A stretch of DNA of 59,670 nt from Actinomycetota bacterium (GTDB taxonomy: Bacteria > Actinomycetota > Acidimicrobiia > Spongiisociales > UBA11373). Made by a program: the position numbers and the translations under genes. Below the pieces are notes generated by a model, which ran no database searches, had not been told where the DNA came from, and was given only the letters and a program-made list of their open reading frames with translations. Numbering within the stretch: the stretch's first letter is position 1; the number at the start of each line of letters is the position of its first letter. The stretch spans positions 1 through 59,670 of the forward strand of contig JAHLKU010000010.1 in the NCBI GenBank assembly GCA_020444505.1, written 5' to 3'. This document shows, one piece after another, positions 33,628 through 42,665 of this stretch.

Positions 33628-34239
33628 ATGCCCGACCTCCGCACGCAGAAGAAGCACGCCACCCGCAAGGCCCTGGTCGCCGCCGCCCGCCACCTGACGC
33701 TGCAGCACGGCCTCGACGGGGTCACCGTCGAGGCGATCGCCGACGAGGCGGGGGTGTCGCCGCGCACCTTCTTCAACTACTTCTCCTGCAAGGAGGAGGC
33801 CATCGTGGGCATCGAGCCCGCGCTGCTGTCGTTGATCGCCGAGTTCCTGCAGCAGCGGCCGCCGGAGGAGGACCCGATCACCGCGCTGGTGGAGGTGATG
33901 GCCGGCCACGGTCACAGCGACGTCGAGATCGCGGGGCGGTGGCTGACCCGGGCCGACCTGGCCCGGCGCCACCCCGAACTGCTCCCCCAGTACCTGGAGG
34001 GCGTCGCCGCCATGGAGGACGCCCTCACCGGCGCCGTCGCCGCCCGCCGGGGCGAGGGCCCCGACGACCTGCCGTCCCGGGTGGTGGTGGCCGGCGCCAT
34101 GGCGGTGATGCGAGCCACCATCGAGTGGTGGGACGCCGCCGGGCGCCCGGTGCCGCTGCGTGAGGCGCTGCACACCGCCCTGGGGCACTTCGCCGAGACC
34201 GTCGCCGCAGCCGTCTCCACCGCAGGCGGATCCTCCTGA
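33628..34239 (+). CDS. TetR-family transcriptional regulator of the adjacent ABC exporter
   Basis: 203 residues. The N-terminal helix-turn-helix domain reads TRKALVAAARHLTLQHGLDGVTVEAIADEAGVSPRTFFNYFSCKEEAI in parts; GVTVEAIADEAGVSPRTFFNYF (about residues 34-55) is the recognition region of TetR proteins. The C-terminal ligand domain is not assignable. It is the first gene of a three-gene operon with an ABC exporter (TGATG overlap with the first ABC gene), the usual layout for a drug-responsive local repressor. Tandem palindromes over its own promoter suggest autoregulation. ATG 33628 is favoured over the TTG at 33607, which lies inside an operator. Confidence 0.9.
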   Translation: MPDLRTQKKHATRKALVAAARHLTLQHGLDGVTVEAIADEAGVSPRTFFNYFSCKEEAIVGIEPALLSLIAEFLQQRPPEEDPITALVEVMAGHGHSDVEIAGRWLTRADLARRHPELLPQYLEGVAAMEDALTGAVAARRGEGPDDLPSRVVVAGAMAVMRATIEWWDAAGRPVPLREALHTALGHFAETVAAAVSTAGGSS

Positions 34240-35969
34240 TGCTGCTGCGCATCCTCCGCCGCCACCTGGCCCCCTACCGGCGCACCATCGGCGTGATCGT
34301 GGCGTTGCAACTGGTCGGCACCATCGCCTCGCTCTACCTGCCGACGCTGAACGCCGACATCATCGACAAGGGCGTGGTGTTCGGCGACACCGGCTACATC
34401 GTCCGCATCGGCGGGTGGATGCTGGCCGTGTCGCTGCTGCAGATCTCGTGCACCATCACCGCCGTCTACCTGGGCGCCCGCACCGCCATGGCCTTCGGCC
34501 GCGACCTCCGCTCGGCCGTGTTCCACACCGTGGTCTCGTTCTCCTCGAAGGAGGTGAACCGGTTCGGGCCGGCGTCGCTGATCACCCGCAACACCAACGA
34601 CGTGCAGCAGGTGCAGATGCTGGTGGTGATGTCGTTCACCATGCTGATCGCCGCCCCGATCACCATGGCGGGCGGGCTGATCATGGCACTGCGGGAGGAC
34701 GTCGGCCTGTCGTGGCTGGTGGCGGCGGCCGTGCCGCTGCTGGGCGCCGCAGTGGCGGTGATCATCCGCAACATGGTGCCCGGCTTCCAGGCCATGCAGC
34801 GCCGCCTGGACCGGGTGAATCAGGTGATGCGGGAGCAGATCACCGGCATCCGGGTGATCCGGGCCTTCGTGCGGGAACCGTACGAGACCGACCGCTTCGA
34901 GGAGGCCAACGCCGCGCTCACCGACACCGCGATCAACGTGGGCCGCTGGATGGCGGCCATGTTCCCCATCGTGTTCCTGGTGCTGAACCTGTCGAGCGTC
35001 GCGGTGCTGTGGTTCGGCGGCCTGCGCATCGAGGCGGGGGCGATGCAGATCGGGTCGCTGACCGCGTTCCTCTCCTACCTCATCCAGATCCTGATCGCGG
35101 TGATGATGTCCACCTTCATGCTGATGATGGTGCCGCGGGCGGCGGTGTCGGCCGACCGCATCGGGGACGTGCTCGACACCGACCCGTCGGTGAAGCCGCC
35201 CACCGACGGCCGCACCACCACCGCCGGCAGGGGCCAGTTGCAGTTCGAGGGCGTCGGCTTCACCTACGCCGGGGCGGCCCACCCGGTGCTCGGCGGCATC
35301 GACCTGACCGCCCGCGCCGGGCAGACCACCGCCGTCATCGGCTCCACCGGCGCCGGCAAGAGCACCCTGGTGAACCTCATCCCCCGCCTGTACGACGCCA
35401 CCGAAGGGGTGGTGCGGGTGGACGGCGTGGACGTACGCGACTTCGACCTCGAGGCGCTGTGGTCGCGCATCGGCCTGGTCCCCCAGCGCGCCTACCTGTT
35501 CAGCGGCACCATCGCCTCCAACCTCCGGCACGGGAAGCCCGACGCCACCGACGACGAGATGTGGGAGGCGCTGCGCATCGCCCAGGCCGACGACTTCGTG
35601 CTGGCCATGCCCGACGGCCTGGACTCGGCCGTGGCCCAGGGCGGCACCAATCTGTCGGGCGGCCAGCGGCAGCGCATCGCCATGGCCAGGGCGCTCATCC
35701 GCCGCCCCGAGATCTACCTGTTCGACGACTCGTTCTCGGCCCTCGACGTGGCCACCGACGCCCGCCTCCGGGCCGCGCTGGCGCCGGTGACGGCCGACGC
35801 CACGGTCGTGATCGTCTCCCAGCGGGTGGCCACCATCGTGGACGCCGACCAGATCGTGGTGCTGGACGACGGCCGGGTGGTCGGCCTCGGCACCCACGCC
35901 GAACTGCTCGACACCTGCCCCACCTACGTCGAGATCGTCGAGTCGCAGCGGCGGGCGGAGGCATCGTGA
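34239..35969 (+). CDS. ABC exporter half-transporter A (degenerate catalytic site)
   Basis: 576 residues, type IV ABC exporter: six helices (about 1-320) fused to an ATP-binding domain. Walker A GSTGAGKST (about 368-376), signature LSGGQRQRIAMARAL, and Walker B YLFDDSFSALD, where the catalytic Glu is replaced by Asp. That replacement is typical of one half of heterodimeric exporters such as TM287/288 or BmrCD, so this half likely holds the non-hydrolysing site. It overlaps tetR by TGATG and the second half-transporter by GTGA. Confidence 0.92.
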   Translation: MLLRILRRHLAPYRRTIGVIVALQLVGTIASLYLPTLNADIIDKGVVFGDTGYIVRIGGWMLAVSLLQISCTITAVYLGARTAMAFGRDLRSAVFHTVVSFSSKEVNRFGPASLITRNTNDVQQVQMLVVMSFTMLIAAPITMAGGLIMALREDVGLSWLVAAAVPLLGAAVAVIIRNMVPGFQAMQRRLDRVNQVMREQITGIRVIRAFVREPYETDRFEEANAALTDTAINVGRWMAAMFPIVFLVLNLSSVAVLWFGGLRIEAGAMQIGSLTAFLSYLIQILIAVMMSTFMLMMVPRAAVSADRIGDVLDTDPSVKPPTDGRTTTAGRGQLQFEGVGFTYAGAAHPVLGGIDLTARAGQTTAVIGSTGAGKSTLVNLIPRLYDATEGVVRVDGVDVRDFDLEALWSRIGLVPQRAYLFSGTIASNLRHGKPDATDDEMWEALRIAQADDFVLAMPDGLDSAVAQGGTNLSGGQRQRIAMARALIRRPEIYLFDDSFSALDVATDARLRAALAPVTADATVVIVSQRVATIVDADQIVVLDDGRVVGLGTHAELLDTCPTYVEIVESQRRAEAS

Positions 35970-38014
35970 GCGCACCCCGCAACGAGCGCCGCATGAAGGC
36001 CACCGAGCGCATCGGCGGCGGGCCGATGGGCCACGGCCGCGGGCCCATGGGCGGCATGCAGATGGGCGGCAAGTCCGAGGACTTCGGCAACTCGGCGCGG
36101 CGCCTGTTCGGCAGGCTCCGCCCCCAGGCCGCCAAGGTGGCGGTGATCATCGCGACGGCGGTGATCGGCGTGGCGCTGTCGGCCACCGGGCCCCGGGTGC
36201 TCGGCCACGCCACCGACCTGGTGTTCTCCGGGGCGGTCGGGTCGCAGTTCCCCGACGGCATGACCAAGGAGCAGGCCGTCGAGATGGTCCGCGAGGGCGG
36301 CAACCCCCGGGTCGCCGAGATGCTGGAGAGCATGGACCTGGTGCCGGGCCAGGGCATCGACTTCGGCGCCGTCGGCCACGTGCTGCTGATCGTCCTCAGC
36401 CTGTACGCCGCGGCGGGGCTGCTGACGTTCGTCCAGGGCTGGCTGCTCAACGACGTGGTGCAGGCCACCGCCAAGCAGATGCGGGCCGAGGTGGAGGACA
36501 AGATCCACCGGCTGCCGCTGCGCTACTTCGACCGCCAGCCCAGGGGCGAGTTGCTGAGCCGGGTCACCAACGACCTCGACAACGTGGCGCAGAGCCTGCA
36601 GCAGACGATGAGCCAGGCGCTGACGTCGCTGCTGACCATCGTGTTCGTGCTGGGGATGATGATCTCGATCTCGTGGACCCTGGCGCTGATCACCCTGGTC
36701 ACCGTGCCGGTGGCGATGGGGGTGGCGGGGACGGTCATGTCGCGCAGCCGGGCCCGGTTCATCACCCAGTGGCGCAAGACCGGCGACGTCAACGCCCAGG
36801 TGGAGGAATCGTTCACGGGGCACGACCTGATCAAGGTGTTCGGCCGCCGCAAGGAGGCCCAGGAGCGGTTCGAGCAGGACAACGACGACCTCTACGAGGC
36901 GTCGGCGGCCGCCCAGTTCCTGTCCGGGCTGATCATGCCGATCATGATGTTCATCGGGAACCTCAACTACGTGGTGATCGCCGTGGTCGGCGGGCTGCGG
37001 GTGGCGTCGGGCACCATGAGCCTCGGCGAGGTGCAGGCGTTCATCCAGTACTCCCGCCGGTTCACCCAACCGGTCACCCAGGTCGCCTCGATGGTGAACC
37101 TGCTGCAATCGGGCGTCGCCTCGGCCGAGCGGGTGTTCGAACTGCTCGACGCCGAGGAGGAGCCGGCCGACGCCGACGGCGACGGCCTGGTGGACGACCC
37201 GCACGGCCGGGTGGCCTTCGAGCACGTGGCGTTCCGCTACGACGAGGACCGCCCCCTCATCGACGACCTCTCCCTGGCGGTGGAACCGGGCCAGACGGTG
37301 GCGATCGTCGGGCCGACCGGCGCCGGCAAGACCACGCTGGTCAACCTGATCATGCGGTTCTACGACCTCGACGGCGGCCGCATCACCCTGGACGGCGAGG
37401 ACATCGCACGCATGCGGCGGCAGGACCTGCGCTCGGAGGTCGGCATGGTGCTGCAGGACACCTGGCTGTTCGAGGGCACCATCCGGGACAACATCGCCTA
37501 CGGGCGCCTCGACGCCACCGAGGACGAGATCCTGGAGGCCGCCCGGGCGACGTTCGTGGACCGCTTCGCCCACAGCCTCCCCGACGGCTACGACACCGTG
37601 GTGGACGACGAGGGCGGCAACATCAGCGCCGGCGAGAAGCAGTTGCTCACCATCGCCAGGGCGTTCCTGGCCGACCCGGCGCTGCTGATCCTGGACGAGG
37701 CGACCTCGTCGGTGGACACCCGCACCGAGGCGCTGCTGCAGCACGCCATGGCGGCGCTGCGCAGCGACCGCACCTCGTTCGTGATCGCCCACCGCCTGTC
37801 CACGATCCGCGACGCCGACCTGATCCTGGTGATGGAGGAGGGCGCCATCGTCGAGCACGGCAGCCACGACGAGTTGATGGCCGCCGGCGGCGCCTACGCC
37901 GCCCTCTACCGGGCGCAGTTCCTCGGGCCCCGTTCGGCGTCGGGCCCCGGCCCGGCGGGCATGCGCGGCGGCCCCATGCCCCCTGCCGACGGCCCGAAGC
38001 CCGCCCGGGGGTAG
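35966..38014 (+). CDS. ABC exporter half-transporter B
   Basis: 682 residues. Long N-terminal extension rich in Gly, Met and Arg (about 1-40), six membrane helices with a large extracytoplasmic insertion after TM1 (about residues 75-130), then an ATP-binding domain with Walker A GPTGAGKTT, signature-region NISAGEKQLLTIARAF and Walker B LLILDEATSSVD with the catalytic Glu. Complements the degenerate partner encoded just before. GTG 35966 has GGAGG four bases upstream and overlaps the previous stop as GTGA. Likely exports drugs, lipids or peptides; substrate unknown. C-terminal tail again Gly/Pro/Met-rich. Confidence 0.92.
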   Translation: MSAPRNERRMKATERIGGGPMGHGRGPMGGMQMGGKSEDFGNSARRLFGRLRPQAAKVAVIIATAVIGVALSATGPRVLGHATDLVFSGAVGSQFPDGMTKEQAVEMVREGGNPRVAEMLESMDLVPGQGIDFGAVGHVLLIVLSLYAAAGLLTFVQGWLLNDVVQATAKQMRAEVEDKIHRLPLRYFDRQPRGELLSRVTNDLDNVAQSLQQTMSQALTSLLTIVFVLGMMISISWTLALITLVTVPVAMGVAGTVMSRSRARFITQWRKTGDVNAQVEESFTGHDLIKVFGRRKEAQERFEQDNDDLYEASAAAQFLSGLIMPIMMFIGNLNYVVIAVVGGLRVASGTMSLGEVQAFIQYSRRFTQPVTQVASMVNLLQSGVASAERVFELLDAEEEPADADGDGLVDDPHGRVAFEHVAFRYDEDRPLIDDLSLAVEPGQTVAIVGPTGAGKTTLVNLIMRFYDLDGGRITLDGEDIARMRRQDLRSEVGMVLQDTWLFEGTIRDNIAYGRLDATEDEILEAARATFVDRFAHSLPDGYDTVVDDEGGNISAGEKQLLTIARAFLADPALLILDEATSSVDTRTEALLQHAMAALRSDRTSFVIAHRLSTIRDADLILVMEEGAIVEHGSHDELMAAGGAYAALYRAQFLGPRSASGPGPAGMRGGPMPPADGPKPARG

Positions 38015-38082
38015 CGACAGCCCACCCGTTGCCCTCCCTCAAGGGACGGTGCAGCGGGCATACGGCCCCGTGACCAGTGCCC

Positions 38083-38391
38083 CTACCCCACCACCCAGCG
38101 GGCCAGCCAGTAGGCGGCGAACCCGAAGCCGACCACGCCGTACAGGGAGCGCTTCGTCAGCACGCCGCCGAGGGCGGCGCCGGCGAGGGCGGCCCAGCCG
38201 TGGCGGGCGTCGAACCCGGGGTCGGGCACCACCAGGATCGAGGCGGCGAGGGCGGCGAACAGCGCCAGGGGGAACCGGTCCAGGAACCGCTTGGCGAACC
38301 CGGCGGGCGGCTCGCCGTGGCCGGCGAGGAACACCACCCGGCTGCCGTAGGTGACCGCGGCCATCGCCAGGATCAGCAGCAGGTCACCCAT
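38083..38391 (-). CDS. azlD: AzlD-like branched-chain amino acid exporter small subunit
   Basis: 102 residues, about four hydrophobic helices, starting LLLILAMAAVTYGSRVVFL, the AzlD family pattern with its TYxxR motif. Works with AzlC to export branched-chain amino acids or analogues. Overlaps azlC by eight bases. Converges with the ABC exporter operon. Confidence 0.9.
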   Translation of the reverse strand: MGDLLLILAMAAVTYGSRVVFLAGHGEPPAGFAKRFLDRFPLALFAALAASILVVPDPGFDARHGWAALAGAALGGVLTKRSLYGVVGFGFAAYWLARWVVG

Positions 38392-39055
38392 CGGGCAGCA
38401 CCGTCCCCACCAGGGCGGCTGCCGCCGCCGCCGTGGTGATCTGCCAGGCGTCGGGGAGGAACTCCGCCGCCACGAACACCGCCACCACCGCCAGCACCGC
38501 GGTGACGGCGTCGGCCCAGCGGCGCAGCAGCGGCGCCGCCAGCGCCACGAACAGCAGGGCGAAGAACACCTCGGCGCCCCACGACGCCGGGTCGATGCGG
38601 TCTCCGACGGCCACGCCGATCACCGTCCCGCCGACCCACCCGCCGTAGAGCATCAGGTCGGCGCCGCTCTTGTAGGCGACGATGTCGGTCTCGCCCCGGT
38701 CGGAGGCGGCGATGGTGAGGCCGAACGTCTCGTCCACCAGCACCCACGCCATGGCGAGGCGGACCGGACGGCTCCGGCCCCGGATCATCGAGGAGAGGCG
38801 CGCCGACATCGGCACGTGGCGCAGCGCCAGGCCGGTGGTCGCCACCAGGATCGGCAGGACCCCCGACCCGGCCAGCCCGACCAGGGCGAACTGGGCGGCG
38901 CCCGAGACCACGATCACCGAGGCGAGGAGGGCGATCCACCAGGCGAACCCGGCCTCGACGGCCAGCACCCCGAACACCACGCCCAGCGACCCGACCGCGA
39001 ACAGGATGGGGAGGCCGTCCCGGAGGCCCCTGCGGAACGATGGCGAGCCGGACAT
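38384..39055 (-). CDS. azlC: AzlC-like branched-chain amino acid exporter large subunit
   Basis: 223 residues with about seven hydrophobic helices. FRRGLRDGLPILFAVGSLGVVFGVLA at the N-terminus, VSGAAQFALVGL, LRHVPMSARL and WVLVDETFGL are AzlC/YgaZ family markers. Pairs with AzlD encoded downstream. ATG 39055 is the only good start; the gene is preceded by the hairpin-rich spacer 39056-39210. Confidence 0.92.
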   Translation of the reverse strand: MSGSPSFRRGLRDGLPILFAVGSLGVVFGVLAVEAGFAWWIALLASVIVVSGAAQFALVGLAGSGVLPILVATTGLALRHVPMSARLSSMIRGRSRPVRLAMAWVLVDETFGLTIAASDRGETDIVAYKSGADLMLYGGWVGGTVIGVAVGDRIDPASWGAEVFFALLFVALAAPLLRRWADAVTAVLAVVAVFVAAEFLPDAWQITTAAAAAALVGTVLPDG

Positions 39056-39151
39056 CGCCCGATGGTAGGGCACGCCGGTACCCCCGGGCCCTGCCTCGCA
39101 GGGGGCAGCGCGCCGCCTGCGGCGGGCGCGCCGGCACGCGGCGACTCCTTG

Positions 39152-39191
39152 CGGGGGCCCGGGCGGGCTTCCCAATCCGCCCGGGCCCCCG
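39152..39191 (-). terminator. 15-bp perfect hairpin after the thiolase-DUF35 operon
   Basis: Arms 39152-39166 and 39177-39191 (CGGGGGCCCGGGCGG and its complement) with a ten-base loop, 20 bases past the end of the thiolase fusion gene. A second, imperfect GC hairpin lies at about 39106-39131. No T-tract on either strand. It insulates azlC from the thiolase operon. Confidence 0.65.
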
Positions 39192-39210
39192 TGTCCCCCG
39201 TCCCGGCGCC

Positions 39211-41394
39211 CTAGCGGAGGGCGAACCTCACGTGCTCGGGCCCCACCTGATCGGTCTTCTCCAGCACCACCGGCGTCCCGGCCGCCACCACGGTGCCCGG
39301 CTCGGCGTGGACCTTGCCGAACAGCGAGCCGACGGCGTCGGCGAACTCCACCTGGACCACCCACACCGGGTCGTCCAGTTCGTGCCCGTAGCGGTCCTCG
39401 AACACCAGGGTCGCCGCGGCCACCACCCCTTCGGGGCCGATGTCCACGGCGGCGGAGTCCGGGTCGAGCGTCCGCAGGCACAGTTCGCAGAACCCCGAGG
39501 GCGGCACCAGCGCCTGGCGGCACTCGGGGCACTCGGTGGCCGAGAGCCTGCCCCCGGCCAGGTCGGCGTAGAAGCGCTTGCCGCCGATGCCGGCGGTGTA
39601 GGCGTAGGCCAGCGGGATCTTGCCGCCGGTGGCCCCGGCCGTCGCCCGGGTCAGCTCCACCGGCTTGATCGGCACGATCTCGCCCTCGTCCTCGCCGTCG
39701 GCGACGGGGCGGAAGTAGAGCAGGTCGGTGACCGCCCCCTCCCGCTCCTCCTCCGGCTTCCACACGGCCTTCACCCGCATGCCGATCTCCACGTCGCCCG
39801 GGTCCACCTCGCCGAGGAGGTGCACCAGGCCCATGTGGTCGCCTGCGCCGTCGATGGCGACGACCGCGTACATCCGCACCTCGCCGTCCGGCAGCGGGGC
39901 CGACGCCCAGTCCACGTGGCTGATGGTGAACGTCTCGATCACCCCGGTGTCGGGGAGGTCGAAGTAGCGGTCCACCGAGCGGAGGTTGCACAGCTCGCAG
40001 AACGAGCGGCTCGGGATGAGCATCCGGTCGCAGCCCGGGCAGTACGAGGCGCGGATCTTGCCGTGCTCGAAGCCGTCCAGGTAGGTGGTGAGCGCCATGC
40101 CGTCGTCCCACAGGTAGGTGAGGCGCGGCTCGAACGCCAGGTGCGGCACGTCGCCCACCTGCTTGATGGCGGTGCCGGGGAGGTCGTCCCTCGTGGTGGA
40201 CGACCACACGCCGTCCCGGGTCGGGGACGAGCCCTCGCCGCCCATGATCACGACGGTGCCCACCTGCATCAGGTCGCCCCACGCCTGGGCGATGCCCCGG
40301 TGGACGTCCTTGCGCACCTGGCGCTCCCCCGCCTGGCCGCTCAGCTGGAAGTACAGCTCGGCGATCTTCATCAGGCCGGTGGCGGCGATGGGGTTGCCCA
40401 CGCCGAGCGCCCCGCCGCTGGGGCACATCGGGTGGCTGCCGTCGCGGGCCAGCGCGCCCTCGGCCAGCAGCCGCTTCACCAGCCGGCCGGTGCGGTCCTG
40501 CAGCAGGCCGTTCATGTGGTGCAGGGCCTTGTAGTCGAACGGGTCGTACGGCTCCCACACGTCGATCTCCGCCTCGGGCCGGGTGATGCCGGCCATGTCG
40601 TAGGCGTCGCGGGCGGCCATGGCCACGTACTCGGGGAAGGCCAGGTCGCGGGTGGTCCAGTAGGCGGTGTCGAGCCGGAACCCGACCCCCTCGATCCACA
40701 CCGGGGTCATCCCCCTGGCCCTGGCGACGTCCTCGGTGCTGAGCACGATGGCCGCCGCCCCGTCGCTGGTGGGGCTGATGTCGTAGCGCTTCACCGGCCA
40801 CGACAGCAGCGTGCTGTTCATGACGTCGGCCACGGTGATCTCCTCCGCCAACTGGGCGGCGGGGTGGCCGAGGGCGTTGTGCTTGTGATTCACCGAGACC
40901 TGGGCGATCTCCTCCTCGGTGTACCCGTAGGTGTGCATGAACCGCGCCATCTCGAGGGCGAAGATGTGGATCAGCGTCAGCTCGAGGGGCTGCTCGGTGG
41001 TGTGGTCGAAGATGGTCAGGAAGGCGCCCGCCGGGTGCGGGACGCACGGCGACATCTTCTCCTCGGCCACCACCAGGCAGGTGCGGAACTTGCCGGAGGC
41101 CACGTGCATCCACCCGTGGATCGGGCTGAACACGCCGGTGCCGCCGCCCACGAAGTGCCGCAGGTACGGCTTGGACGACCCGCCGGCCCCGGCGATCAGG
41201 TTCTCGCCGTTCATGTGGATGCCGTCGAAGGCGTCGGGGGCGGTCCCCAGGCAGACGGCGTCGATGTCGTCGATGGTCATCCCGGCGTCGGCGAGGGCCA
41301 TCTCGACGGCCTGGGCCGTCAACTCACCGGGTGTCTCCTCGGCGCGGCGCACGAACTTGGTCATGCCGGCGCCGATCACGGCTACCCGTCCCAT
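39211..41394 (-). CDS. Thiolase-like protein fused to two DUF35 (zinc ribbon/OB-fold) domains
   Basis: 727 residues. Residues about 1-400 are a thiolase-superfamily domain: VAVIGAGMTKF, CLGTAPDAFDG, VNHKHNALGHPAAQ, DGAAAIVLS, EIDVWEPYDPFDYKALHHM and GGALGVGNPIAATG. The nucleophilic Cys expected in the GGGTGVFSP region is absent, and the usual GHP is GNP, so classical thiolase chemistry is unlikely. Two DUF35 modules follow, with zinc ribbons CPGC-x10-CELC (452-469) and CPEC-x10-CELC (622-639), each with an OB-fold. This resembles the Ltp2-ChsH2 retro-aldolase of steroid side-chain degradation and archaeal thiolase-DUF35 complexes, but with both partners in one chain and DUF35 doubled. Acts on an unknown acyl-CoA. 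ATG 41394; two bases after the partner gene. Confidence 0.87.
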   Translation of the reverse strand: MGRVAVIGAGMTKFVRRAEETPGELTAQAVEMALADAGMTIDDIDAVCLGTAPDAFDGIHMNGENLIAGAGGSSKPYLRHFVGGGTGVFSPIHGWMHVASGKFRTCLVVAEEKMSPCVPHPAGAFLTIFDHTTEQPLELTLIHIFALEMARFMHTYGYTEEEIAQVSVNHKHNALGHPAAQLAEEITVADVMNSTLLSWPVKRYDISPTSDGAAAIVLSTEDVARARGMTPVWIEGVGFRLDTAYWTTRDLAFPEYVAMAARDAYDMAGITRPEAEIDVWEPYDPFDYKALHHMNGLLQDRTGRLVKRLLAEGALARDGSHPMCPSGGALGVGNPIAATGLMKIAELYFQLSGQAGERQVRKDVHRGIAQAWGDLMQVGTVVIMGGEGSSPTRDGVWSSTTRDDLPGTAIKQVGDVPHLAFEPRLTYLWDDGMALTTYLDGFEHGKIRASYCPGCDRMLIPSRSFCELCNLRSVDRYFDLPDTGVIETFTISHVDWASAPLPDGEVRMYAVVAIDGAGDHMGLVHLLGEVDPGDVEIGMRVKAVWKPEEEREGAVTDLLYFRPVADGEDEGEIVPIKPVELTRATAGATGGKIPLAYAYTAGIGGKRFYADLAGGRLSATECPECRQALVPPSGFCELCLRTLDPDSAAVDIGPEGVVAAATLVFEDRYGHELDDPVWVVQVEFADAVGSLFGKVHAEPGTVVAAGTPVVLEKTDQVGPEHVRFALR

Positions 41395-41396
41395 GG

Positions 41397-42500
41397 CTAC
41401 CTCCTCTCCGATCCGAGTACCGCCACGGCACAGGAGTCCGTGGGCAGCCCCCTCCAGCCGTGCACGAAGGCCGTGCCCACCTCGCCCACCTGGTGGGCGC
41501 CGGCCTCGCCGCGGATCTGGCGGACCGCATCCACCAGCCGGGCGCCTCCGGTGGCCTCGAACAGGTCGCCGCCGCCCAGCGCCCCTCCGTCGGGGTTGAT
41601 CACCGGCAGCATCTCGTCGCCGAAGCCCATGGCGTCCATGTGCATCAACTGGCGGTGGGCGTACAGGTCGGACAGGTAGAAGACGTCGCACTGCACTGCC
41701 GGCTCCTCGATGCCGGCCTCCTCCAGCGCCCGCCGGGCCGCCACCGCGGTGCCCACCGAGCCCTCGAGGTCGCGGCGCTGGACGACGGAGTCGGCCGAGC
41801 CCCACCCGGTGCCGAGCACCGGGACCGGCCGGTCGCTGAAGTGGGCGGCCGCCTCGTCGGAGCCGAGCACGATGCAGACGGCGCCGTCGGCGTGGCGGGC
41901 GAACATCAGGTCGGTGAGCGGCGTGGCCACCGGCCGCCCGTCGAGCACGTCGGTGACGGTGAGGCTGGTGCCGTAGGGAGCGGCCGGGTTGGCGATGGCC
42001 TGCTCCCGGTTGCGCCGCACCACCTCGGCCACATCCAGCAGGTCGTAGTCGGACGGGTCCAGGTAGCGCTGCATCTCGAGGGAGGCCAGGTAGTGCGGTG
42101 TCACCCCGAGGCGGTCGAAGATGGGGTCGAAGGCGAAGTGCAGCAGTTCGTCCTTCTCCAGCAGGTTGCTGGCCTTGCTGTACGCCTCCACCACCAGCAC
42201 GTCGAAGCTGCCGGTGGCGATCTGCATGACCGCCGAGCCGAAGCCGTGCAGGAAGTCGCCGCTGATGGTGTACACCGGCTTGCGGACCACCCCCAGCTGG
42301 TCGGGGACGTACTCGTCGGCGATCGAGTAGCCGGAGACGAAGTCCTCCTCGACCGACACGGCGCCGTCGAGGTCCTCCGGTTCGATGCCGGCGTCCTGGT
42401 AGGCCATCCGCGCCGCGCGTGTGATCAACTCGCGGTACGAGAGGCCGTCGGAGGTCGGGACCGCCCCGGTGAACCCGACACCCATGACCGACACACCCAT
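41397..42500 (-). CDS. Thiolase-superfamily partner protein without catalytic Cys
   Basis: 367 residues with the thiolase/SCP-x fold: MGVSVMGVGFTGAVP, AARMAYQDAGIEPEDLDGAV, TISGDFLHGFGSAVMQIATG (where the Cys should be), ADGAVCIVLGSDEAA, DVFYLSDLYAHRQLMHMDAMGFG and GGALGGGDLFEATGGARLVDAVRQI. It lacks the catalytic Cys, and the GHP His is Asp. It is read with the DUF35 fusion downstream, so the two probably form a heteromer like Ltp2-type aldolase assemblies. ATG 42500 has AAAGGAG six bases upstream, and a TAGGTT box lies about 38 bases before the start. Confidence 0.85.
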   Translation of the reverse strand: MGVSVMGVGFTGAVPTSDGLSYRELITRAARMAYQDAGIEPEDLDGAVSVEEDFVSGYSIADEYVPDQLGVVRKPVYTISGDFLHGFGSAVMQIATGSFDVLVVEAYSKASNLLEKDELLHFAFDPIFDRLGVTPHYLASLEMQRYLDPSDYDLLDVAEVVRRNREQAIANPAAPYGTSLTVTDVLDGRPVATPLTDLMFARHADGAVCIVLGSDEAAAHFSDRPVPVLGTGWGSADSVVQRRDLEGSVGTAVAARRALEEAGIEEPAVQCDVFYLSDLYAHRQLMHMDAMGFGDEMLPVINPDGGALGGGDLFEATGGARLVDAVRQIRGEAGAHQVGEVGTAFVHGWRGLPTDSCAVAVLGSERR

Positions 42501-42591
42501 GTGCGCTCCTTTCGAGCAGGTCGTGGACCGTCTCCGAACCTACCGGGGGGTGCCGTGGGTTGTGTGGGGCTACCGAGTGGGGGGCCGGGGC

Positions 42592-42616
42592 GGGGCGGCG
42601 CAGGGCGCGCCGCCCC
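42592..42616 (-). terminator. 10-bp GC hairpin after the VOC gene
   Basis: Arms GGGGCGGCGC (42592-42601) and GCGCCGCCCC (42607-42616) with a five-base loop, in the 165-base spacer between the VOC gene and the thiolase-like operon. No T-tract. Confidence 0.5.
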
Positions 42617-42665
42617 CGTGCCCCCTCCGCCCCCGAGCCCGCCTCCGGCAGGGGCGCGCCGGGGC

